From positions 1 through 64,000 of the forward strand of contig CAICTM010000152.1 in NCBI GenBank assembly GCA_903772945.1: DNA of 64,000 nt, given 5' to 3'. Source of the DNA: Seminavis robusta (lineage: Eukaryota > Bacillariophyta > Bacillariophyceae > Naviculales > Naviculaceae). Shown here in pieces: positions 55,144 through 64,000 of the stretch. The notes under the pieces are model-generated. The model was not told the origin of the DNA, made no database searches, and worked only from the letters and a program-made list of their open reading frames with translations. Numbering within the stretch: position 1 is the stretch's first letter; every line of letters starts with the position of its first letter. The position numbers and the translations under genes are program-made.

Positions 55144-58100
55144 ATGTACGGGCTGGTGTTTGAGATTTTGGAAGAATTTGTATTGGATCAAAATGACGGT
55201 CGGTCCTTGTGGCACACCATCAAATCCCAAGCCAATTGCAAGATTCCCGATCAGAGTTTTCTACGACGCTCTCATTATGCCGACGAAGAAATTATGAATT
55301 TACTACGGGCTGCCAGTACTGTTTTGGGGTTGGACATGGACTCGCTGCTCAAGACATTTGGTAAATTCATGATTCGACATCATTACCTCCATGGCTACAA
55401 CGAATTACTACGAGCCAATGGCGCTACACTCCGCCAATGGTTATCCAACTTGAATGGCCTCCACGACCACGTCTCGAAAAGTTTCGCGGGTCATCAAGTG
55501 AATTTCCAAGCGCCCATTTATTGGTGTGAAGACTGCGATACAGTAGAAGCATCGATTCTATTGCATTACTACAGTTTTCGCGGTACCACTCTTGTTCCCA
55601 TGACGGTCGGGATTGTCCAAGAATTGGCATCCTTCCAGTTTGGTGTCGACGTGACACTCACTCAATTGGCACTGCAAGGACAGGATGGCGCCGAATTTAC
55701 CACCTTTCGCATTACGGCCACGGATCCGTCGCAACGATGGAAATTGAGTCCAACCGTCGCCATGGACGATGTCATTGATTTTAGTCAAATCGAATTGCCC
55801 GATGACATGTGTCCTTTTTCCAAACAAAGTAATGGCGGCTTTTCGGGAAGTTCGGGGGGTGATACGGCTTACAGTATGGATGATGACCACAATCATGACG
55901 ACAACCACCAAAACAACAATCCGTTGAGCAGCGAACAACTCCAATCCATTTTTCCCTTTCACGTCCTCGTCAATCGACAATTTCAAATTGTGCAAATGGG
56001 AAAATCGCTGCCGACCATTTTGAACCGCACCGAAGAAAAATTGTTGGAGCGACACATTGGCGATGTCCTGACGATTGTTCGTCCCGTCATGGGATCGGCA
56101 TGGGATTGGCAAGCCCTGAAAAAATTGCAAGATCAACATTTCTTTCTCGTGCCCACCACTGTCAAACCGACGCATGCCCCCATTAAACGCACCAAATCGA
56201 TTGATCAAGATGCCATTTTTGGAAAACCCATTCGCGGTAGTTTTACACGTCGAAGAGCGACACTCAAAAAAACCGATTCCAATTTACGTCGTAAAGTCTC
56301 CATGGCCGGTGCCACGATCAAATTCAAAGGCAGCATGTTGGAATTGGGGCGCGCTAATACCAATAATAAGCGTCGTGGTGGAGGACATGTCATGTTTATT
56401 CTCTCGCCGGATGCCCGGAATGTCTCGGAATTACGGCAAATGGGATTGACCATGGACGATTTGCCGCTTCATACATCGCAACGGGATGCCGTCTTCTTGG
56501 GAGAATACATTGGACAAGAAGTCGACATGGCCAACAATCTTGATAAATTGTCCAAAAAGTTAGAGGTCGAAAAGAATTTGAGTACGGCGCTGTTGTACAA
56601 TATGTTGCCCCGCGTCATTGCCGATGAATTGCGCAGTGGGAGTGCCGTGGAACCCAAACATCACGAACAAGTCACACTCTTTTTTAGTGATATTGTGGGA
56701 TTGTGAGTATCTCGCTTGATACTTATCATTCATACCAATGATAGTATTTGGAAGGGGCACATGCCGTGACAAAAGGAATCGAATCTGTTCTCACACACGA
56801 TGTTCTCTCTCTAATCTGTGCATCCACGCAGTACCACAATTTGGTAAGTTATGAGTTGCACACCCAGAGTGTTTTTCGACAACTGCGTGCTTTTAAAAAA
56901 TTAAGGAGCCGTTTTCTAACCCACTTTTTGGTTTCGTTTCTGTGCAGTTCACAAGTCGACCCATGGGCTGTCATTGATCTGCTCAATAGATTGTACAGTA
57001 TCATGGATCATTGTGCCGCACATTTCAAACTGTACAAAGTTGAAACCATTGTAAGCAGCACTTAATAAAAATGGAACACCTGGTTGCAGCTAGCTGAGGT
57101 TGCAGTTTCAGTTTCATTCCTAGTATGGAGTGTTTTGCTTACCACCACTATTCTTGTTTTCTATTGATTGAATCATAGGGGGATGCCTACATGTGCTGCA
57201 GTGGATTGCCAGAGCCAGATGAACTTCATGCAGGCAAGTTCTGTGCATTTCATTCCGTTTGCAAGACTTTCATTTTTTGGACCGTCTCACATTAATATAT
57301 CCATTTCTCGTTCGTTCGTTCTTGTACGTGCACAGAAAACATTGCCAACTTTGCCATTTGTGTCATGGAATGTGTGAGACACGTGCCGTCGCCGGTGGAT
57401 GGGTCGCCGCTACAACTCAGAGTGGGAATTCACACTGGATCGTGTACGGCGGGAGTTGTGGGAACTCTCACGCCGCATTACTGTCTCTTTGGTGACATGG
57501 TACGGGTTGTTTGAACGAATTGCTTGCTTGACATTCGGAGTAACGATTGATCCTCATCGCTTGGTTTCTTTTTGTGCTTTTAGGTCAATGTCACGGCTCG
57601 TCACGAGTCGACCGGGACGGCTGGAAAAATTCAATGCTCTAGCGAACTATTTGCAAGCTTGACGCACTTTTCCAAGTACGAGGAAGAACAATACGTGATT
57701 TCACCGCGGGGACTAGTCAACATGAAGGGCAAGGGCGATCAAGTAAGTCGTTTTCATCCTTGCAGAAATTTGAATTGTCACACACTTCAACCTTGAGTGC
57801 CTCACACGTTTTGCAACCAGATGACCTATTGGCTAGAGGGAGGGACCAAAGCTAACGAGAAGGCAGGGCCGGCTGCAGTGCAAGCACTGTACGAGACTGT
57901 GGGGAAAATGTTGAAGAAACAGAATTGGAAACATAGACGGTACTTTCGACGGTCCGGGGCACTTAGGGGGGACGACATGGACAACTCCGTGCTGGGTGGA
58001 AGCAGACACTGGCCGTCCACCGATGACACGACGGACACAACGACTGCTACGTCGGATACGGGCTATACGTTCTGTGGTCCCTTTACGTCTATCGAATCCC

Positions 58101-59203
58101 TCCCGGCAGCTCCTCCTTCCGATGAGAGCGAAAGCGTTTCGGAACAGAGTATGGAAGATGGAATTGAGCCAGATAGGTCGAAAAGGACCAATGACGACTC
58201 TGTATTTGCAAGTACCAACGGCCTGTCTAAACACATTTTCGAAAGCAATATGACAAACGAAGAACTCGTCTCCGCTGTGCATTCACTCCTGTCGCCATTG
58301 CTGCAGCTTTGTTTGTCAGACGACGAAGGAGCTGAACAATCAACAAGTGACCGTGATCGCCGAGACAAGGAGCTGATGGCATTTGTGGACCACATCTCGA
58401 TGACATTCAAACGACAAAACGCTTATCACAACTTTCGCAGGACAGTTCACGTCGTCCATTGGGCCAACTTTCTTTTTGAACAAATGCAAGAGGAAGGTGC
58501 AGGTCAGACAGGAGGTATTGACACTGATCCTTGGTTCCGGCTCACTCTAGCCTTCGCAGCATTGCTGAGGGATTGTAAGCACACCGGCATATCACAAAGC
58601 CAGCTGAAAGAAGAGGAGAACATGGTCTATGAAATGCACGGCGGCGAAAATTGCCAAGCTCGATACGGCTTCCGCTATGGATTGGACATCTTGGCCGAAA
58701 AATTCCCAGACCTTTACGACGACCTTGTGTTGGGATTTCCTACCTTTCTCTACCTTATGAAGAAACTAGAGTCGCCCGCAAAATCATTCAAGAAGAAAAG
58801 CACCGGCGATGAAACAAGCATCAAGGACACGGTGGCTGCCATGGGAATCGCCCTTCGATTAGCGAGCATGGGACACTTCGCTGTAGAACCCGACAGTTTC
58901 TTCAAATGGAACCAGGCAGCGTTTGCAGAATTGAGGCTCGCAAACATGGGGCAACGTGGAAGCGACCCAACTCCCGTCTGGAACGACCAGTGTGTCCTAT
59001 TCATTGAAAAGAACGTCTTGCCCGTGGTGAAGGCGTGTGACAGCTTGCTACCAAATGTGACAAGCACAACTCTTCATGACACTGTCGCTTCAAATTTGAA
59101 GAGCTTTGAATCCAAGGCTGAAGACTACCCACGCCGGAGTCTAGTGGACGAAAGTGAGCGATCGACGGCCCATGTTTCGGTCGCAATTGATGTCTTCCGC
59201 TAA
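55144..59203 (+). CDS. H-NOX guanylate cyclase fused to a degenerate phosphodiesterase, 1,144 aa
   Basis: Exons: 55144-56702, 56832-56843 (12 nt), 56948-57050, 57179-57233, 57336-57499, 57584-57742 and 57821-59203. The frame is continuous across all junctions. Residues 1-190 are an H-NOX heme domain: H107 in GLHDH is the expected proximal ligand, and Y142-S144-R146 form the heme-propionate motif YxSxR. An HNOB-associated/PAS-like region and a coiled coil follow. The cyclase domain (about 500-690) has metal ligands D516 and D560, guanine-type residues E556 (KVETIGD) and C626 (YCLFGD), and N633/R637, so a catalytically competent guanylate cyclase is predicted. Residues 875-1120 resemble a class I phosphodiesterase, but metal ligands are replaced (R891, R934, K937), so that part is probably inactive. 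The role would be gas sensing (NO or O2) coupled to cGMP. Cytosolic; no membrane segment. Confidence 0.85.
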
Positions 59204-60510
59204 GTTGCGTCTGCTCTCGCCGGGTTGACTGTGCTGCAAAAGAAGCATCGTCGATAGAGTGAATGTCGGAGCTTTTGAGAGGAACCAAGCGTCCACCTTT
59301 CCCCCGCGAAACTTCGTATTGGCAGATGGAGAGTTGTCCCCACTGCTCATTCTGCTTTTGGCTGTCTCACCTTCTCTTTGCACCCATCAGCAAAACTTGA
59401 ACGCTGTTCTGCACGACGATATTTATGCATGAAATAAAATTCTTTGGATTTGACTACTGTAGCGAGAGCACATCAGCGGACTGTTTGAAAGAAAGTCTAC
59501 GTCGTTCGATTACGCATAACACAACCCACAACCTTAACATGACTGAGTGACACACGAATGTTTGTCGTCCCATGGTATGGTCGGCCTATGATCCCCGTAA
59601 CCGCTCATTCAGTCACTGGAAGGGGTGGAGCCTTGACTCGACACTTTGAACACCGACCAACCTTCATGGCTTGTTCCAGTCATTCCCCTACTACGTTCCC
59701 ACCAATTGGCAGTGATTTGGGGACCTCTGAATAGGGATTCGGTGTGGGGGGATTTTTGGCGTAGAACACAATCAACTTGCACGAGTCACGTTCCGGCCAG
59801 TATCCGAGGGAAGATGCGACTTGCTGTCCGAATGGCATCAGTAGCTCCATAGAGCGGAACCAATAGAGCAATACTTGTGCAAAACCCCATTCTTAGTCAT
59901 TGAGCTAGAACAAAAGCGACAAATTCACTTGAAGAAGAAGAAATGTTGGGTGGGGGAGGAGAGGAAACCGCAAGCAGAAATCATGTGACACCAGCCTCCG
60001 TAGACGCAAGCCGTCGATTGACGAGGATCTGCTATGCCGTCGGGAGCTCATCAACGGGTGGAAGCGAGCACTTCTGTGACAACAAACAATCCACAACGGT
60101 GGGAGTTCACGAATGAATCACAGCCGGCACAACGAAGGCCCCACACCACGACGATAGAGCCCGGATGGCCCAGCGAGCGGCAGACTTGTGGTTCGATGTC
60201 GTTTTGAGAGAAAAGCAATCCCTAGGAAAACAGGACACCATCATTCGCGGCAGGAACGAGGTACCCATTTCTCGGTTCTCGGCTAGTTTGGATGACAACG
60301 AGTAGCGTGGTTGCGTCAGGTTCGGCACCATATCTTACAACCGGAACCCAGAAAGAAACGAATGACGCAGCAGAGCTAATGTTTACAAGACCAGGGAAGA
60401 AACAAATAAAGTCCAGCTGAACATTAGTCAGCGCCAGCACACGACAATCTCTTCGCGCCTAAGGGTCTTTTGAATCGAATCAGTGCGTGGCGGCCGCTAC
60501 AAGCAGTGCA
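59204..60510. other. Intergenic between convergent genes
   Basis: No gene, RNA or repeat that I recognise in 1.3 kb. Short frames on both strands lack domains. Confidence 0.5.
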
Positions 60511-62115
60511 TCATGAAGTCAGATGCCCCATGGCCATGCTCATGGACTGAGCCAAGCCTGCAGCTGCATCAAACATCACCCCAGAACCGGCACCATTGTT
60601 GTTTGGACTTGGACCATAAAACAACAGCTTTGTTGCAGAAACAGTGTAGCCCAGAGTGTCAGGGATGCCGCTGAAACATGATACAATAGTTGATTGGGAG
60701 AGCAAGTTGAGGGCTTGGGCACCATCAAGTGAGGTTCCAAGGTCCTTTGCTGCTTCAGGTGGGACAATGGCCATTGTTCCTTCATATGTGATTGGAGCCA
60801 CATAGCCTGACTCAACAGAAGCATCAACTTCTCGAACAGACATCCATCTATCAAGCCCATTCTTGACATAGACACTCTGCCCATTATCAAAATACTTTCT
60901 GAGAACACCAAAAGACTTGTGGTAGGTTTCAATTGTTTCTGTTGTGTCTTGAAAGAGGCCAAAGAGAAGATTGTGGTTGGCAGAGGCAGTGACAGTCTTG
61001 ATGGTGCCATCCTTGCTGACATAGCCAACATTGAGGAATCTGGACTTTGGGGTGTCCATTCTGTGAGCAAAGTCCACTACCGGTGAAGTTGCAATCATTT
61101 GCTTGGAGGCGGTGGGTTGTGGGCTATTGGACCCGGTCACAATTTGGTCCCCCAGCTGAAGCTCTGCAAGTTGTTTGAGGGCATAGGTTCCTTTGCCCAG
61201 GGACACAAGGACAGTGCTGTTGAGTGGAAAGCATATACTTTCATCTCCCAAATCCCCTTGTTCCAATTGTCCTTCGGCAGACAACTCTGTGGCAGGGAGC
61301 CGGATATCAGGAGGCTCTGCAATGGCACGAAGAAGAAAGTATCGCACAAAATCTCTGCCAGTGGAGATTCCCAGTCCAGCAATATCTGCCACAGTGTCAT
61401 TCCGCTGAAACACAATCTTCTCCATCATACGTTTGGAGTACGGTGTCAGGCCTTTCTGGTCGTCTTGACCAAGAACCTCTAGGAGGACTTCATTCACTCT
61501 TGGAGCAAAAGGACCTGCCATGGCTTCATCCAGCCTCAAAGTTCGATTAATCCTGTGTTCTGCTTGCAACTCGAGCAGTTCTCTCTCCAAGTGCCTGGAC
61601 ACACAAAGTGCATTGTCACGTATTTCATTGAGATTCCATCGTGTCCAGTGCTCGTAGGTGTTTCGGAGAGTGGCATTTTTGCTGTACAGAGACTCGGTCC
61701 ACAGTCCCGAAGCACAATCTGGATGAATGCGATTCTCAACTGCTTCCGATGCAGCATTCCGCTGACGGACAATGACATCTCTTAGTGTTGTGTAATTCTC
61801 CATGGACAGCTTGTCCGCCACCAACAAACGATTGACAAGATCCAGACTGGGGCGGACATAGGTATCATCAATAAACTCCATGAGTGATGAAACAAAATTT
61901 TCTACTTCTCGTCTGGCAGCCAGGCACTCAGTCTTCATCTGTTCATCATTGCATCCAATCCTTACTAGAATGGTTTTCCCAGAGTTCCAGTCTCCTTCTG
62001 TGTAAGATTTGGGGAGCGATACCCCACAGTTGCAGAGAGCATGAGCCCCTGGTATGGACGACAAAAGGAAGCAGGAGACAAGGGCAGAAAACGCCTTGCT
62101 TTGGGTCATCATCAT
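60511..62115 (-). CDS. Secreted protein with C-terminal Hint (Hog-like) domain, 534 aa
   Basis: Three consecutive ATGs at 62115. Signal peptide: KAFSALVSCFLLSSIPGAHA, cleavage expected before LCNC. Residues 30-285 are a cysteine-containing, helix-rich region with several N-glycosylation sites and no domain I recognise. The Hint domain starts at C295 (ESICFPLNSTVLV), followed by LAELQLGDQIV, then VTASANHNLLF with a block-B-like histidine (H381), and a late segment GYTVSATKLLFYG. Hint domains of hedgehog and BIL type cleave the chain at the N-terminal Cys through a thioester. Whether this copy is active is not known. Alternatively it is a structural relic. It is divergent from the DUF760 gene, sharing 451 bp of upstream DNA. 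Confidence 0.75.
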   Translation of the reverse strand: MMMTQSKAFSALVSCFLLSSIPGAHALCNCGVSLPKSYTEGDWNSGKTILVRIGCNDEQMKTECLAARREVENFVSSLMEFIDDTYVRPSLDLVNRLLVADKLSMENYTTLRDVIVRQRNAASEAVENRIHPDCASGLWTESLYSKNATLRNTYEHWTRWNLNEIRDNALCVSRHLERELLELQAEHRINRTLRLDEAMAGPFAPRVNEVLLEVLGQDDQKGLTPYSKRMMEKIVFQRNDTVADIAGLGISTGRDFVRYFLLRAIAEPPDIRLPATELSAEGQLEQGDLGDESICFPLNSTVLVSLGKGTYALKQLAELQLGDQIVTGSNSPQPTASKQMIATSPVVDFAHRMDTPKSRFLNVGYVSKDGTIKTVTASANHNLLFGLFQDTTETIETYHKSFGVLRKYFDNGQSVYVKNGLDRWMSVREVDASVESGYVAPITYEGTMAIVPPEAAKDLGTSLDGAQALNLLSQSTIVSCFSGIPDTLGYTVSATKLLFYGPSPNNNGAGSGVMFDAAAGLAQSMSMAMGHLTS

Positions 62116-62566
62116 TGTTACTCCTAGCTAGTAGTATCTTGCTGTGCTTGCCAGCTATTATGCACAGTGTTTCTTTGGTCGTTGGATGGATGCCTCCCAC
62201 CTGCATCCGTTTCATCGTTGGGTCCCATCGCTTGTCCACGTTTCCGGTTCACATAAGAAAACAAGTAATAAGTATAAGTATCGACTATCGCCAACCCATT
62301 ACTCAACGTCTTGCTCTAGCCGATGTCTTGATAGCTCTGACAGCCTGTTCGATGAGCCAATTAAGCTGGAAGATATTGATTGTCAAGTGCCACGTGGCAG
62401 ACTGGACAATGACGCAGATGGTGAAGAAAGACATCAGCAAGGGCAATACGACAACCAACAAAAAGAAGAAACAAGAGTGCAGACTAGCAGAGGTTGTGGA
62501 ACGAAGTGGCTCGCCAACCGTCATAGTTAGATAGATGAAAGAGAGAAGAAAAGAGAGGAGAAGAAG
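62116..62566. other. Shared divergent promoter region
   Basis: 451 bp between the starts of the Hint gene and the DUF760 gene. A polypurine stretch (62533-62566) precedes the latter. No clear TATA box. Confidence 0.5.
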
Positions 62567-64000
62567 ATGTCGTTGTGTATACTACTAGTCAGACTGTTTG
62601 CCTTTTTGGTCTTGAGCCATGGCGCTACCGGCTTTCTTTCTCGCTCCATTCCCACCACTTCATCTTCTCCCACCACCCATTCAGCCATTGTCGCATCCTT
62701 GCGATTATCTTCCCTAAAGGCAGGAGTTCGTCTGGTGATCTTGAAAGATGACGACAATGAGGATGAAGAAGAAGAGGAAGATGATGACGAGGAAGAGGAA
62801 GAACAAGATCCATATACCCAAAAAGCCACTTCGGAATTCTTGGACGATAACGACGACAAGTCTTCGTCTGCCTTGTCCACACTGACTGGCAGTTCGATTG
62901 ATTGGGGCGGTGCCTTGGGGAAACTGCGACAACGCGTCCAAGATGTGGAATCGGGAGCATCGCAAGATCCTTCCACGGCACTCTTTCGCTTCATGTCGGC
63001 CAAAACTCCCAACGAATTGATTGGGACATTTGTGCAAACGGCCAACCCCAAAGTCGTCCAAGCGTGTTCCGATGCCGTCAATAGTCTTCTCGGTGGTTTG
63101 TCTAGCCCGAGCATGGGCATTGAAACCATTGTCAAGACCAATGGTGAAAAAATTGGATCGCTCTGTTTTCAACTTCAAATGACGGGTTACTTGTTTCGCA
63201 ATGTCGAATACGTCCTAGCACTCAAGGAAATGATGGCACTCCAGGGTGCCGCGACACTGCAAGATTATAAAGATGCCTTTGACAAACTCGATACGGACGA
63301 TTCGGGATTTATTGAACCGGCCGAAGTCCAAACGTTATTGGATGATGTCTATCAAGGCACGGCACCCAAATTTGAAGTCGATGCCTTTGTCAAATTCTTT
63401 GATCGCAATCAAGATGGAAAAATTAGTTGGACCGAATTCGAATCGGGATTGGGGGCTGCCATGACCACTACAAAGTCGCGACCCAAATTGCTGCAATCCA
63501 GAGCAGGCGACGATGATGATGAGGACGAAGAGGATGACGAAGAACCCATGGTACTCAATTATGAAGTGACTGGTACGTGTTCTCTTGATGAAATTGAGCT
63601 GAACACGACAACACCCTTACTGACTTACTAGCTGACGAACCTACCTTTTGTCCTTCTCTATCTACCTACAGGTGACATTGAAATTGAACTGGACAATGGA
63701 GAAACCATCACGGTCGAAGCCAAGGAATACATCAAAAGTCTCAAGCAAGAAGCTGCAGCGCTCCGAGAAGCACTCGAACAGCAACAACTGCCCGATGCCA
63801 ACAAGGCCGGTACCAATGGAATGCTAGCAGCACAACAACAACAACAATCATCCTCCGCAGACTATGGTGGCATTGCCCAATACATTGCACAACGACAGGG
63901 AGATATCAAGGCATTGACCGAAGGAATTCAACCGGAAATTGTCGAAACCATGAAAATGCTAGTCGATTTTGTACTACAAGGAGGAGATCCGGCTCGAACG
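62567..64000 (+). CDS. DUF760/EF-hand protein, plastid-targeted type, 3' end beyond window
   Basis: Exon 1 is 62567-63572 and exon 2 starts at 63672 (99-bp intron, GTACGT donor, phase 1) and is open to the window end. The N-terminus is a signal peptide (LLVRLFAFLVLSHGATG) followed by Phe at the expected cleavage, the diatom plastid-import pattern, and a Ser/Thr/Arg-rich transit stretch. An acidic tract of about 20 residues spans residues 61-81. Residues about 130-230 match DUF760 (TPNELIGTFVQTANPKVVQA, NVEYVLALKEMM), a family of chloroplast proteins of unknown biochemistry. Two EF-hand loops are at 242-253 (DTDDSGFIEPAE) and 279-290 (DRNQDGKISWTE). Exon 2 adds a coiled coil (KSLKQEAAALREALEQQQ), then a second DUF760-like start (IAQYIAQRQGDIKALTEGIQ). 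A calcium-responsive plastid role is an inference. Confidence 0.8.

Noticed and set aside
55560-56208. 216-codon minus frame within the cyclase gene
   Set aside because: Antisense shadow of the H-NOX exon, which has clear heme-domain motifs.
59204-60510. Possible small genes at 59646-59852 and 60107-60331
   Set aside because: Short, on both strands, with no domain, splice context or codon pattern that separates them from chance.

Overview
The window is nuclear DNA of a photosynthetic stramenopile, most likely a pennate diatom. The evidence is the gene content: short GT-AG introns of about 86-130 bp, a plastid glycolate/glycerate transporter (PLGG1 type) with a diatom-style signal peptide plus aromatic cleavage residue, a DUF760/EF-hand plastid-type protein, membrane-anchored LRR proteins without kinase, a heme-NO-binding guanylate cyclase fused to a phosphodiesterase-like region, a CRAL-TRIO protein and a secreted Hint protein. 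Intergenic DNA is full of ACCGGTACC-like and CTAGCTAG-like words, which reminds me of raphid diatoms such as Seminavis, but I cannot name the species from the sequence alone.

Layout. 0-5.7 kb holds broken gene pieces: a decayed cysteine-rich VWD-type gene, a VWA-like fragment facing away from it, an inverted copy of the promoter and first codons of the PLGG1 gene found at 45 kb, and a copy of the 3' end of the LRR gene found at 23 kb. 5.8-11 kb has a divergent pair, a five-exon KOW-like gene with three serially duplicated exons and a truncated-looking LRR membrane protein. 11-20 kb is repeat-rich, with a frameshifted ankyrin gene and a 2.8-kb satellite of about 32 units built on two adjacent palindromes. 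20.4-23.5 kb is an intact two-exon LRR membrane protein. 24-32 kb holds a truncated paralogue of the KOW-like gene, a 20-bp minisatellite, a dead PIF/Harbinger transposase and a 367-bp foldback MITE. 33-42 kb has two paralogous coiled-coil genes flanking a decayed DDE transposase, with duplicated flanks. 42.6-42.9 kb has a second, small member of the palindromic satellite family. 44-51.5 kb is gene-dense: a small family member, PLGG1, CRAL-TRIO and a mitochondrial carrier with C-terminal EF hands. 52-53.7 kb is a 1.78-kb TIR element whose ends each carry eight copies of a 15-bp palindrome. 55-64 kb has the guanylate cyclase, the Hint protein and the start of the DUF760/EF-hand gene, which runs off the right edge.

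How things fit together. The metabolic and signalling genes look like independently transcribed loci and not a cluster. The main shared theme is architectural: pieces of resident genes (5' end of PLGG1, 3' end of an LRR gene, middle exons of the KOW-like gene, and the coiled-coil family) reappear elsewhere in the same 64 kb beside decayed transposons. A perfect CRE palindrome sits 107 bp upstream of the PLGG1 start, and a cyclic-nucleotide enzyme lies 10 kb away. The CRE suggests, but does not prove, cAMP/CO2-type control of the photorespiratory transporter.
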